The notes: generated by a model not told the origin, from the sequence alone. Positions 32,580 through 43,239 are shown, counted from the stretch's first letter. The stretch: DNA of 64,000 nt from Ascarosepion bandense (GCA_037127315.1 JBBBDQ010000310.1:4663001-4727000), one strand, 5' to 3'. Program-made: numbers and translations.

Positions 32580-33212
32580 TTTCACACTCGACTGTCTGAC
32601 CTCACTTGGCGTCCTTGCATACAAACCTTTGCCATGTGGTTGGGCCCAGAACACTTGTAGCAAAGAAAGGTCTCACTGCGTGAGTTATCAGAGAACAACT
32701 CTGCATCCGAATGTGTTTTGCCAGTGGATGCAGCGACCGATTTCTTACAGCTTCCGTTGTCGGTCATGATAGCCCATGTTCGAGTCAGAGGCTGCTTCAA
32801 TGTCATGGTCTCCATTCTGGACAAGACACGAAGAAGTTGCCTAACATATTGTGGCAACCCCAAAACAAACGCACATATCATCCACCATTTGGGCAACGAT
32901 CCCTCAACCAGCTGAGCTAAATGATGTAGTTCAGCCAGAAACTCATCCACCATTTCACCTGAGTAAAGTTGCCGAGTAACGAATTGATCGTATGCATTGA
33001 ATGCATCTGCTCCATGCCACCTTCTGCTCCTTGCTGAGCTGCCTGTATACAGCAAGAGCACCACCTCGGAGTTGTGATGGTAGAATCCACTCAATTTTAT
33101 CCATAGTACAGAGTTCGCAGACCAACTCTGCATTTTCAATCAACTTGACGATATCACTTGCAGTGCCACTGAACTCTGGAATCAACCGGACATCAAAGAC
33201 TTTGCCATCCAT
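32580..33212 (-). pseudogene. gag of the retrotransposon
   Basis: Starts at an ATG 31 bp inside the 5' LTR (33212). MDGKVFDVRLIPEFSGTASD begins the capsid-like part. A frameshift near 33010 moves the frame to a second stretch ending with CYKCSGPNHMAKVC, a CX2CX4HX4C zinc knuckle that binds the element RNA. Total about 210 residues, typical for a Ty3/gypsy gag. Gag packages the RNA in virus-like particles in the cytoplasm. Confidence 0.88.
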
Positions 33213-33243
33213 AATGAAAGGTATGATATTTGCCGAAATAGCT

Positions 33244-33608
33244 TGTAGTATTTGTTTTTTCTTGGAGTGTAGTTGCTAGATGAATTAATGACCGCTTGGA
33301 TCTGTTCTCCCAGCCACTCCACATAGAACCCGAAACACTGCTTTACTTGGGACTGTTTCCTGTGCACCATAAACAAAACACTGTGTCTCGAACATTGGTG
33401 TAGCCTTCACAAATTGCCAACACCAAACTACCTCTTAAACACAAATTGTCTCTTTTTATGTGTTTTTGATCTCAAGCAAGAAACTGTAATTTCTTGCATG
33501 TGAAAGCTTCGCTTTCGCCAATGATGCATGCGCCGTGTCATTCCAAAAACTGTCTTGCATGAGCTCACCTCATTTATCTTGCTTCGGCAAGATAAATCTC
33601 CACCACAA
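33244..33608 (-). repeat. 5' LTR of the retrotransposon
   Basis: About 365 bp, TGTAGTATTTG to CTCCACCACA in plus orientation. Contains an extra TGAAAGCTTCGCTTTCGCCA stretch with a small self-complementary core (GAAAGC..GCTTTC) near 33503-33520, absent in the partner. Marked divergence from the 3' LTR indicates an old insertion. Confidence 0.9.
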
Positions 33609-34075
33609 GGATTATGGTATAAATAGACAATTGTTTAATTTAATTTAACTGTTCCTGTCAAATTGCATAATGATGGGTTGTATTGAATGAGCATGCCTAC
33701 AAATTCTATCATATGAACATGAGTGTCCCTCAAAGCTCTATCCTAGGTCCTACACTTTTCCTGATCTTCATTAATGATTTTATTGATGTAATCAGTTCAA
33801 AAGTTGGCATCTATACTGACAAGCCCACTAATTACTTCAGTCTCAATACGAAATCTACCAAGGACCTCTTATCTGTAGTGGATTGGGACAAGAAATGGCT
33901 CATAAATTTTAATGCTTCCAAAATGAAGCTGCTCCTTTTTAACCACCATAGACAAACTCTTCCACCTCCTGTCAGTATGAACCATGCTAGTCTCCCAGAA
34001 AGCAATAAACTGCACCTCTTCAGCCTCACTCTCTCAGCCAACCTCAAGTGGAATGACTACATTAAATTCAATGCA
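33609..34075 (+). pseudogene. LINE A reverse transcriptase, 3' half
   Basis: Resumes with DYGINRQLFNLI directly after the LTR element, the codons expected after the break at 29361. Then SVPQSSILGPTLFLIFIND (usual motif PQGSILGP; glycine replaced), IYTDKPTNYFS where YADDT would normally be (both catalytic aspartates altered), WLINFNASKMKLLLFN and SLPESNKL..LTLSANLKWNDYI. It ends at an inverted junction at 34066-34075. Non-functional. Confidence 0.88.
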
Positions 34076-34265
34076 TAGACAAATGGTAGATTCATAAATT
34101 TGCAAAATGGATTTTGACAAGAAGAACTTCCTGGCCTGACATAGTGATTCACCCTTCCTAGCAGTAGATGCAGCTATAGATGCAATGTAGTCATTTCATT
34201 TGAGGTCATTTGTGAGAGTAAGGCCAAGGAGCCAAAGTGTGTTGCTCTCTAGGAGTTACCCATTT
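34066..34265 (-). pseudogene. LINE A fragment in inverted orientation
   Basis: On the minus strand it encodes a segment about LTLTNDLK..NDYIASIA, CQARKFFLSKSILQIYEST and the start of ICLCI. It therefore overlaps the coding stretch just seen on the plus strand and extends beyond it. It shares ATTCAATGCA with the plus-strand copy at the junction. Confidence 0.8.
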
Positions 34266-34309
34266 CTTTCACCTATGCCTATGATGCATTCATTTTATGA
34301 TATTTACTC

Positions 34310-34509
34310 TGGGTATTAAACCATCTCTTCCCTCCAGTAATGGATTAAATAACAGGACAGATTGGGTTCTATAGCCTTGGTCGGCAACCAGTCTACCGCA
34401 GAAAGCAATGGCAACCTACTGTGGGATAATCTTCTGCCCAGTCAGTCATGTTTCTTTCGAGACATGATCACCCAAGCATGTACCACATATGGTACTTAAC
34501 TGACTGACT
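34310..34509 (+). mobile_element. SINE A, 5' truncated
   Basis: Starts in the middle (TTAAACCATCTCTTCCCTCC). Core and hairpin CATGTTTCTTTCGAGACATG are well preserved, and the tail reads TTAACTGACTGACT. The tRNA-like head is missing. Confidence 0.9.
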
Positions 34510-35604
34510 CTATCCTGATTTATCGATACAATAAAAGCTGAAGAATGAAATTAAACAATCGCAAATGGTGTTTTAGTTTTGTGACCAAACTGTCTCAACC
34601 TAGACTGACGCTTGAAGATTGGAAGTTGGTGTGAGAGTGTTGACAACATTTCATTATATTCCATTGTCCTCATCACTTTACTGGGAGAAATTTGTACATC
34701 AGTAAAAGTTCAACACCGGTTAAATTCTCTTGGTACTGTATGCAAACAAATATTGATTGATTTTGCAAAGAGCTACCTATGTATTGACACAACTGGTCAC
34801 ACCTACCTTCCTATCTATAGTATGTGTAATGTTTCTGACACGTTTCTACAAAGCAAATTGCACCTATTAATGTAAAAGTTTTCTCATAGTAAATCATAAT
34901 GTATTCAAATTGAATTGCAACTCTTATTTTGTTCTGCCAGTAATTCAGCTAAGAGGTAAAAACTATTCACACTGTTCAATGACGGAATAAAAGTTACTGT
35001 TGAACATTTAATTGAGTTGAAATATACTTGTCTCAACCAGTATTAAGTTACATCTAGCTCTAAGTTTTTTCTCTATATCCATTTTATTTAAAATGCAACA
35101 GTTGAACAGAATTAAAATAATAAGAAAAATGAACAGAAAAAAAATGACTAAGCGAAAAGGGCATATTTTTACAAGCAATTTTTTTAATGAAAAACAAAAA
35201 CCTATCATCCTTAGAAACAGGATATTTCATCCAAATTATACATTTTTGAATAAATAGACCACTCTTTAAAATGGTAAATATGTCATCATTTTTTTATATT
35301 TTCAAAATAGATAATTTTATGTTACATTATTGCAAAATTGTAGTATTTTTATGCATCTTAAATCTTTAGGCATTTCCCATATTTTAATATTTGCTATTTT
35401 CATTTAAGATGCTAACATCTGACTACCGACAGAATCAAAAAATTAAAATTATTGCAGGATATAAGACAAAATATTTTCATTCAAATCTCTGCATAGCAAA
35501 CTTACTTCTTGTCTCCTGATAAGTCCATATCTTTGTTTTTATTATTTGATTTATGAAACAAGTAATATGAACAAACTGAAGGAAAATGGGAACAAAAATA
35601 TTTG
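34510..35604. other. No recognised feature
   Basis: About 1.1 kb of AT-rich sequence with an 87-codon open frame (34612-34875) that has no recognisable motif. Confidence 0.5.
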
Positions 35605-35875
35605 TACTTAGAATCAGAAAAAGAGGATTGAAATTTCTTAAGACACATAATGAGGAAAGAGAACTTGGAGAATTTGACACTCACAGAAGATACTGAAGGC
35701 AAGAAAGGCAGAGTGAAAGAGCGAGTAACCTACCTAATGAGCTTGTTTAAATGAATGGCAAAACAAAGACTGGGAAAGAAAATAAGGGGACAAATATAGC
35801 AGAGATACAAAGGATAGGACATTATAGAGAGCCATGATCATTCATATCATGAAGATATATGTGTATAAGAAAAGA
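35605..35875 (+). pseudogene. LINE B 3' end fragment
   Basis: CTTAGAATCAGAAAAAGAGG, then coding remains for a LKFL-like segment, ENL, and AAATGAATGGCAAAACAAAG (K*MAKQ, equivalent to KWMAEQ), ending in GAGAGCCATGATCATTCATA. The order agrees with 45440-45716 and 54830-55020. Heavily mutated. Confidence 0.7.
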
Positions 35876-36062
35876 TATCTTGCCATGAAAACTGACATTT
35901 TGTGAAGTTTAATAATTCTCTAATCCCAAATTGCTAAAAGCCTAAACTTGATCGAAATTATCTTTTTGAAATAACATGTTTATAAAATCATTATCTATGT
36001 TTTGTGAAAAACATACATTTGTTTTATATATAAAATCATTCAATACATACATTTGTACTTAA

Positions 36063-36310
36063 TTATAAGTGTTGTGTCAAAAGTAATGCCCACCATTTTA
36101 TGTTAGCTGACAATGCCAGATGTTGATGGCATTAGTTATTGAATCTTCTTGTCAGTAACCCATATTTTTTGCCTCATTATAGATAGCAGCTAAGCAACAA
36201 TCTAACAATATGGTGTCTAAAATCAAAGTGTACATAAAATAGAGGTGTATCATCAAATACCACAATCCAGAAATAATTGTGCCCATTGATATTCATCAAC
36301 ATTCATTTTC
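36063..36310 (+). mobile_element. Possible mariner end and 5' region
   Basis: GTGTTGTGTCAAAAGTAATG CCCACC at the left resembles the terminal repeat region of mariner-like elements, as I recall. ATGGTGTCTAAAATCAAAGT further on could be the start of a transposase frame but breaks off quickly. Weak evidence, no catalytic motifs. Confidence 0.3.
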
Positions 36311-36539
36311 ATATATTTCTTAATTTTCACACACATACACAAATGCTTTAGACACATTCATGCACAATTCTATATTTTTCATACATATGTCTGTATGTGT
36401 GGATATATGTGTACATGTGCATACCTAGCTCTAAAAGTTCAGTGGCAAAAAAAAATGGCCGGTCACATTTAATGCCTTGAAAACCAAATTAGTGACATTC
36501 TGTTATCACTGAGCGAACTCTGAATTTTTATCTGTTTAA

Positions 36540-37165
36540 ATTAACATTTGTTCTTCCAGCGAAGCTCTCTGCCATGAGCATCTTTTAGGACTTAAGCATA
36601 CCCCAGACTACAAGTAGAACTCATGTGTATGATCCATTGCTAAAGATGCCCTAGAAAGTACCTGATTCCTTCTGCTATCTTATACCTTTACAAGAGTCAA
36701 ATCAGGACAAAAATGCAATAGTTCTACCCAGTCTTCATTTCCAGTTTTGATAGTCCAAAAATGTCTGCACAGTCTTGTGCTTGATGAATCATCTTCCTAC
36801 TTACAATTCCTTTTCTCACAGATGAAACATTGCAAGCCTCTTGCTACTTCATCATTATTTTCATGAAAAATATTTTGATGAGATATATTTCTTAGTTCCA
36901 GCAGTTCTAACCTTCATGGCTAAGCCCTTGCCATGACATGCACAGTGTAATGCACCTCTCTCACTGTCCCACTTGAGCAGTTTATCTCCACAAAGCACTA
37001 CTTTATGGAATCAACTCCCAAGAAGATGATTCCCTGATCACAACAATTTTAAGTCCCCATTATCTTCCCAGCATATTTTGATAAACTGTATCTATTACCT
37101 TTTACTCTGTAACCTTCTACCATGAGTAGCTCTTGGGCCTTGTATATAATGACCATTATTGTAAA
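36540..37165 (+). pseudogene. Jockey/CR1-like LINE 3' end, divergent family
   Basis: Scattered plus-strand pieces resemble the C-terminal end of LINE proteins: LLGLKHTPDYKWNS-like, SYLYKSQIRTKMQYSTQSS, and KHYFMESTPKKMIPDHNNFK (compare the LWNSLP..FPD.YN pattern at 38000). The 3' end CTGTAACCTTCTACCATGAG and GGGCCTTGTATATAATGACC differs from LINE A. Many frame changes. It may be a separate, older family. Confidence 0.5.
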
Positions 37166-37849
37166 AAAAATATTAATAATTAATATACTATCAGAGCTCT
37201 AATATAAAAAGAAATTAAATCCTAACGTTATTTTTTACTATGATGTCTTCTAATACACTGAAAATTAGAAATCAACAATGAACTCTCAGATAAATCATTT
37301 CCAGTTCAAAACCTGATATCTAAATTCAATTCAAAATTAAGACAAAAAATAAACCTGTTTTTCAGCCAATGAAAAGATTTAAAGAGAAATTAAAAAACAC
37401 ATCTAAAACATTTTTATGAAAATCGATCTAAGAAGGGACACTTAATGGCATAGGTAAGCTCAGAGTTAACAAGATCATGCAACTGACATTTTTTGCCCCA
37501 GACTAGACCCTTCCCTTACTACAATGACAATGAGAAACTGCTTTGAATTATTTGATAACAGTAAAAAAAAAAAAGAACTTTTTCAATTCAACTTACTTTT
37601 CCTATTTTCATTACTTTCAAATTAACCTATTTTGAAATCAATCTGATTTCAGAGACTTTAAGGTTACAAGTCAAATTAATACAAAAAGATTTTTCTTCCT
37701 TACACACAAAGGAAATGAACATTGACAAACAAAATGTCATTTTTGTTCCAAATGTTAAAAAAATTAAAAAAAACAAAATGCCTGTACAATAATTAATTTT
37801 GTTACAAATCAATGAAAGTTTTTCTATTTTTGCTTTGTTTTTCTATATT
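37166..37849. other. No recognised feature
   Basis: AT-rich spacer. Confidence 0.5.
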
Positions 37850-37969
37850 TTTTTTTTTAATCATGTCACCCCAAGCAAGGCATTCCACTGCCACTATAGC
37901 ACAGGGGGTTACACAGGGTGATAGACGAGTTAGGATGTACATGGGGGAGAGTTGGAGAGAATGGGACGG

Positions 37970-38587
37970 TTAGTGTGTTAGGTGTCTATTGACCTTACAT
38001 TTAAACTCCTGGAGGTTATAGTCATCAGGGAAGCAAGCATGCGGAAGGGAATTCCACAGGCAGGAAGTGCGAGAAAAGAAGCTGTTGGAGTAGAAATTGA
38101 GGTTACATTTCATTGGTTTCACTGTAAAAGGGTGGGACCTAGTTGCCAATCTAGTATCTTGTGCAAACTCACACCTAGGGGGCACCAGCGATTTAAGTTC
38201 ATCAGAGCAGAAGCCATGACAGTATTTATAGAAGAGGTACCGGGAAGCCACGTCACGCCGGTGGGAGAGTGACTGTAGGCGGTCAGCTAAGTCGGTATCA
38301 ATCACGTTACAGATTCTTCGCTGTATTTTGTCAAGAAGCCCGAGGAGAATAGTAGGGGCACCTGACCAGATGTGGCAGCAGTATTCAAAATATGGGTGGA
38401 TGGTAGATTTGTATAAGTGCAGGATAGATTCAGGCAGAAAGAATTTCCGGGCCCTGCACAGAGAGCCAACTTTTATAGCAGTGGATTTAGCATTGGACTT
38501 GACGTAGTCATTCCACTTGAGGTCCGCTGAGAGTGTCAGGCCAAGCAGGCACAGTGTTTCACTCTCTGGGAGGCATGCCTGTTCCAT
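37970..38587 (-). pseudogene. LINE A C-terminal coding region
   Basis: A continuous 205-codon frame: LPESETLCLLGLTLSADLKW, HLYKSTIHPYFEYCCHIWSG, LLDKIQRRICNVIDTDLADR, SHRRDVASRYLFYKYCHGFC, TRLATRSHPFTV, SRTSCLWNSLPHACFP and the end NRHLTH. This is the part after the RT domain in jockey/CR1-like proteins. It serves as a reference for the other fragments. The frame is separated from the RT by a stop near 38590-38680. Confidence 0.9.
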
Positions 38588-38677
38588 GCTAATGGGAGGG
38601 AGGTGTGGTCATCTGTGGTGGTTAATTGACAGCAGCTTTGTTTTGGAAGAATTGAATTTTACGAGCCATTTCCTACC

Positions 38678-39061
38678 CTAATCCACCACAGATTGGAGCT
38701 CCTTTTGAAGCTCAGCTGCGAGGATCGCCCTATCATCAACACCAGATTTTTGATCGAGGCGAGTGTATACTGTGGTATCATTGGCGTACATGCCTACTTG
38801 TGATCTTATGGCATCGGGGAGATCATTGATGTAGATTAGAAAGAGCGTAGGACTTAGGATAGAGCCTTGGGGGACACCCGCATTTGTAGGGTATTTCTGG
38901 GAGGCATGTCCGTTTAAAACCACCTTTAGTGTGCGGTTGGAGAGGAATGACCGACAAAAGTCCAGTAATGCCATAGCTTCACAGTTTCCATAGAAGGCTG
39001 GAATGCCATATTCTGTCGAATGCTTTAGAGATATCCAGGGCAACAGTTCAGGCTTCACCAT
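38678..39061 (-). pseudogene. LINE A reverse transcriptase domain
   Basis: The frame contains FCRSFLSNRTLKVVLNG, GVPQGSILSPTLFLIYINDL and VGMYANDTTVYTRLD. PQGSILSP and the YADD-type block are RT signatures. Here the block reads YANDT: the first catalytic aspartate is asparagine (AAT instead of GAT), which should abolish activity. Upstream of the ATG the domain continues in another frame to about 39212. Confidence 0.9.
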
Positions 39062-39239
39062 TCTTGTCGAGAACCTGGTATATATACTTGGTGATGGTCG
39101 TTAGCATATCAGCAGTAGACCTGGTGAAGCGGAAGTCATACTGTTTGTCCGATAGGAGACAGTGGGCCGTGAGATGCTGAACGACCTCGGCATTGATAAT
39201 GGCTTCGAACATTATCTATATGACCATAATATGTATATA

Positions 39240-39440
39240 TTGATTATTAAATTACTTAGGTTTTGATTATAATAAAATTAAACCAGTACACAGTTGTATT
39301 AAAAAATATTCAATACAATTATATTGTAGAACTTTTGAATATTCTTCATTTGCAACCTAGGTTTCTACCATGTGGTGTCTTCAGGTGATTTGTAATAACT
39401 GATTTTACTATTATTTTAATTGCACGTTCAAAAAATCCCC
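39240..39440 (+). repeat. Dispersed repeat C, copy 2
   Basis: AGTACACAGTTGTATTAAAA, ATTCAATACAATTATATTGT, TTTGCAACCTAGGTTTCTAC, TGTCTTCAGGTGATTTG and TAATAACTGATTTTAC follow the order at 22190-22400. It starts 28 bp after the 5' end of LINE A. Confidence 0.7.
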
Positions 39441-40130
39441 ATTATATCAAAATATCCCTGTTATGTGAGTGTTCTTAAATGAAGTATATATGTCCTGAGT
39501 ATGACATATAAACTGTAACTGGTGGTGTGTCTCTAAATTTACTATTTAGAGTCTTGGGGAATGCAGGGTTACTCCTTAAATGCCACAACTCCCAGGTCCA
39601 CTCTGGCTTGGAGTGGTAATACCTGTTAGAGTCCCATCTATGGGTCAAATAGTTTGCATTTGTGTCTGAGTGTGTGTGTTTGTCATCTGAATACACAGCA
39701 TGTGTGTGTGCAGTGGGTACATGTGTGGGAGCTTTTTGAAGCCTGAGCAAAGTCATCATGGGCACTTCCAAGCTGCCAGCCCTTGTACCAGAGATAGCAA
39801 ATTTAACATCAAAAGCCCCTTATGTATATTGTGTGGTCCATCATGCACTACCAAATGTATTTAAGGATCTGGGGAGGTCAAATTTAATGATAATGTAACA
39901 TGCGATCATCACAAATACCTAACGTGTGACACACAGTGCACCAGTATGGGCTAGGGTTAGGGTTGATGGAGAGAATGTGCTTTGTGCTGCACAAGCCACT
40001 GACCAATTTAAACAAATCTTAGTGCAGGCTGATTGGTAACTAGATGACTAATAGCGCATGCATGACAAAAATTCCATGCATAAGTCTAAAATCAAGAGCA
40101 CCATCTACTGCTGACCTTCATTTATTATAT
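39441..40130. other. Less AT-rich block of unknown nature
   Basis: GC content is visibly higher than in the neighbourhood. A 98-codon minus-strand frame (39475-39771) has no recognisable motif. TGTGTGTG-type stretches and a CTAGGGTTAGGGTTGATG segment (two TTAGGG units) occur. No protein or repeat family is recognised; possibly an old unknown transposon. Confidence 0.4.
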
Positions 40131-40690
40131 GTGATAAGAGAGTCCACCATATATATTTAAGAAAAACATAACCTTGTAGGTAATATCAGACAGATTTTAG
40201 TCAACAATACAATAATCCTCACTCATACACACAGTAAAAAAGAACCTTCAGATATTGGAGGCCATCTACATTAAATCCAAACAACAACCCACACTTAATA
40301 AAATCACATTACATTGCATTTGAATATATGTTTCTGTTGTCATTCCATGCTATCATGCGGTGTGACATCATAGAACCACATTGCCAATTAGCAAACTGCG
40401 TTTGTTATTTTTGGTAACTATTGCCTTTGCTTAGTGGAGTTTTATGGTAACACAAGATAAAATCATCACTGATGGTGGATTTTTTTGTGTTACTGTCCTT
40501 ATAACCTCTCTGAAGATGGCTCATGTGCACGGGAAGCTTAGAACCAACTTAAGAAAAAAAATTATCCAAATCTTGGAGAATTTTTGTTTTTATTTTCAAC
40601 AGAAACTAAAGCCAAAATACGATGTTTAGAACGGCTCATGATTAAACATAATAGACAGTCATTGTCTCTTATATTTAACAGTATATGTTT
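40131..40690. other. No recognised feature
   Basis: Ordinary AT-rich sequence, ending in a (TA)n run at 40693-40716. Confidence 0.5.
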
Positions 40691-40719
40691 AGAATATATA
40701 TATATATATATATATCTCC

Positions 40720-40815
40720 TATGTTTTAGACACAACTCAAAGTTTCATGTATTATGCAACCATCAAGTGCATATTATGAACTTATAAACCTGATGATTGC
40801 ATAATGCAAGGATAA
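40720..40815 (-). repeat. Dispersed repeat E, copy 2 (hairpin)
   Basis: The reverse complement shows TTGCATTATGCAATCATCAG, TTCATAATATGCACTTGATG and TGCATAATACATGAAACTTT, as in 13560-13660. ATGCAACCATCA and TGATGATTGCAT form partial complementary arms. It lies just right of a TA run. Confidence 0.55.
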
Positions 40816-41222
40816 TATGTATATTTATTAACACTGGAGCACTAACCATGGCTATTTCCTACACAACTTTGAAAATATAAAAAAAAATATTAAATATAAA
40901 TCTTTATTTGAAATTTTTTACATGCAGACACTTTAAAATTTGTACTTTGAGTTAACATTAATAGGAACTGAAAAACATTATTTAGGTAAGGAAATCAGAT
41001 ACTGAAAATTTAATTAAATTGTAATTAAAATGGTGTCATTTACACTGGGTAATATATACCCATGGTTAGTGTTCTCAGGCTAATATATACTTTTTGCTCT
41101 GTTATACCACATTGAGCATTGTTTGATTAACACCTGATTAATATTTATATAATGATGTGCATCTGTATATATGCATACACATATACTTGTTTACATCCAT
41201 ATCTATCTATATCTCTCTCTCT
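40816..41222. other. No recognised feature
   Basis: AT-rich spacer with a CT run before the TA microsatellite at 41226-41250. Confidence 0.5.
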
Positions 41223-41253
41223 CACTATATATATATATATATATATATCTCAC

Positions 41254-41345
41254 ATTTACTTGCTATCCAGGTTTCAACCATATCAATCTCATCAGGCAGT
41301 AATTATGAGACCAGTATGGTTGTAATCTGGGTAGCAATTAAGTGG
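41254..41345. repeat. Hairpin element G, copy 1
   Basis: TTGCTATCCAGGTTTCAACC on the left pairs with GGTTGTAATCTGGGTAGCAA on the right. An inner TCTCAT/ATGAGA pair and CTCATCAGGCAG lie in between. A TA run adjoins on the left. The same outer sequence (GGTAGCAAGTAAGTGG) recurs inverted at 63203-63273. Confidence 0.75.
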
Positions 41346-41474
41346 TAAACATTTTGTTCTTTTGACATATTGTTGGCTCTGCATATTTTTTGTTTTCAGC
41401 TTTTTGTTTGTGCATTGAGCACTTTTTTGAACAACTGTCTGCTAGTCTAACCACTACCACATTTACTGTTGTGC

Positions 41475-41475
<1 letters not shown>

Positions 41476-41505
<30 letters not shown>
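41476..41505 (+). repeat. (TA)n microsatellite
   Basis: About 15 TA units. Confidence 0.96.
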
Positions 41506-41508
<3 letters not shown>

Positions 41509-41639
41509 GCTACACAGATTTAAAGTGCTGATACACACATGCATATATACATTTGTATATATGTAGTCGGTGCTGAAAAAATCTTATCAAGAAGCTAATA
41601 TTTGTATTTCATTTTTGAGGTGAGCAGTTGTCAATACAT

Positions 41640-41905
41640 TTTATTTCAAACAATTGTTTTATCTTGATTGCTATAGATGTAACATTTTGGCCAAGTACAC
41701 TTTGGCCATCTTTAGGTGCCCATTGTTTCACAATAAAAGGTTAATTATTGATTATTGTGCTAGTTTGTCCCAGTGATATCAACACTTGCTCTTTTTTTTC
41801 TGATAAATAAATGTTTATTTTTTCACTACTTCTATGAGGGATTGAACTCATAACCATATGAAATGGTAGCAGCAAATATTTTAACTAATTCCTATATCTA
41901 CAAAA
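41640..41905 (-). mobile_element. SINE3-like copy, minus strand
   Basis: On the minus strand the head contains GATATAGGAATTAGTTAAAA and box B GGTTATGAGTTCAATCCC. The 3' part has GCACCTAAAGATGGCCAAAG and TTGGCCAAAATGTTACATC, the same layout as the CTGAAGAAGGCCAGAG..CTGAAACGTTGT end of SINE3. It probably belongs to a subfamily. Confidence 0.65.
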
Positions 41906-43235
41906 TCACTGTTCCAAATAACATCAGTAGTGAATTTTCATATCTCATTTTTTAGATCATGAATTTTCAATACACTTTAATTATTTCAAACTTTTGCTCT
42001 CATCTTGATTGTTATTACAGACATTATTATAGAATATTGATTAGAAAGAGATTCCAAAAAATATTCTGTTTGGTAATTGATCAGATATTGAGAAGTGGGT
42101 TACTTTGTGAAAATACCATAAAACAAGGTGCAGCAATAAAATACCTACAACATTTCCCCACTAAAATTATCTGAGTCTCTAAGTGTGCAAAGCTAATTAA
42201 AGTACACTTGTTTGGTGACTACTGCAAGCAATTTACAGTGAAATGATTCCAAATGAGATTCAAGTTAAGATAATTACTCTCAGAGAAAAAGAACAAACAC
42301 AGCTCTATTTTAGATAATTAACAGAAAAGTGTTTTGAAAAGTAATTCTGTCAATGGAGGGTTAAGACAACAGACTCAAGAGTTTTTTATTTTCTACTTTT
42401 CCTTGAAAAGCCCCACTTGATCAGATTTTGAATGTAGATTTTATATAGTAATTTACATTTAGTGAGTACAGGAACAGAAACTTAGTAGCCTAAAGCATCA
42501 GACTTTTCCATGAAGCAATACCCAGAAACTCATTTTCATTAGCAAGAAGTGAATAAACCTGGAGACATAATAAAACTTTGTGGCTTGAAAAAAATATTTT
42601 GTTAATGTTTTTCAAAAACATGATCTTGAGGCAATAAACATTATGCATAACTGGAGGTAAAGAGTTGTCACTTCTGTTGTAAATGGAAATCTCTTTCTTT
42701 AAAAGGTTAAAGGTTAAAGAGCCAAATCATCTTGCTTTGTTATTTACTGAATTTTTTACAAATTTTGTGTGACTTGGCAATAAAGAATCTTCTTGCTTCA
42801 TTCAAGATTGAAATATTGGTTGATTTTCTCTTTGTTTTTGTCTGATATTAGAATATTTTCCCATGACTCTTGGGCTTTAAAATCCATTTGTATCATCAAG
42901 GTCTCTCTCTTATTTGTTATTTGATTTATAAATACAAAAATAAATAAATAAATCATATTCCAGAATTCCAGGTAGAAAAAATTAAAATTTTATGCCATAC
43001 TATTTTTGTAATCAATTCTCCCTCAACCAAGATGATAATATCCCTAATATGCAAGGGAATACTGTGGGTGAAAGAGAATCAGAAAACCTTAGAAGGAACC
43101 CAATCCCAAACAGGAAAAAGGGATAAACCCCTAGTCCTGTTTTAAATATCAGGTTGGTATATGGATCAGGCAGATATGTCAATGTCTATTATATTTTAAT
43201 AATATGAGAATATTAAAACTCCGATTATTTTCATT
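41906..43235. other. Mostly repeat-poor DNA
   Basis: At 41965-42020, TTCAATACACTTTAATTATT and CTCATCTTGATTGTTATTAC resemble 41630-41690, so the end of the previous element may be duplicated. Otherwise no recognised feature, no coding frame of note. Confidence 0.5.
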
Positions 43236-43239
43236 ATTT

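Larger units (their letters stand above)
29362..33608 (-). mobile_element. Ty3/gypsy-like LTR retrotransposon, degraded
   Basis: Two LTRs bracket about 3.5 kb. On the minus strand the order is gag, protease, reverse transcriptase, RNase H, integrase, the Ty3/gypsy order. No envelope-like frame is seen. The 5-bp flanks are AGGAC (29357-29361) and AGGAT (33609-33613), a target duplication with one substitution. Both termini are TG..CA. The element is distinctly richer in G and C than the surroundings. Several stops and frameshifts inactivate it. It splits the reverse-transcriptase domain of a LINE A copy and is therefore younger than that copy. Confidence 0.93.
37850..39212 (-). mobile_element. 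LINE A, best preserved copy (5' truncated)
   Basis: The A-rich 3' end appears as a T run at 37850, followed by the CCCCAAGCAAGG motif shared with other copies. The 5' end at about 39212 lies within the reverse transcriptase (FEAIINAEVV, IYQVLDKN). The element therefore retains about 1.36 kb: RT from before the first catalytic block, the whole C-terminal region and the 3' untranslated tail. LINEs copy themselves by target-primed reverse transcription, and 5' truncation is typical. Confidence 0.92.

Noticed and set aside
39952..39970. Interstitial telomere-like TTAGGG repeats
   Set aside because: Only two units, which is expected by chance.
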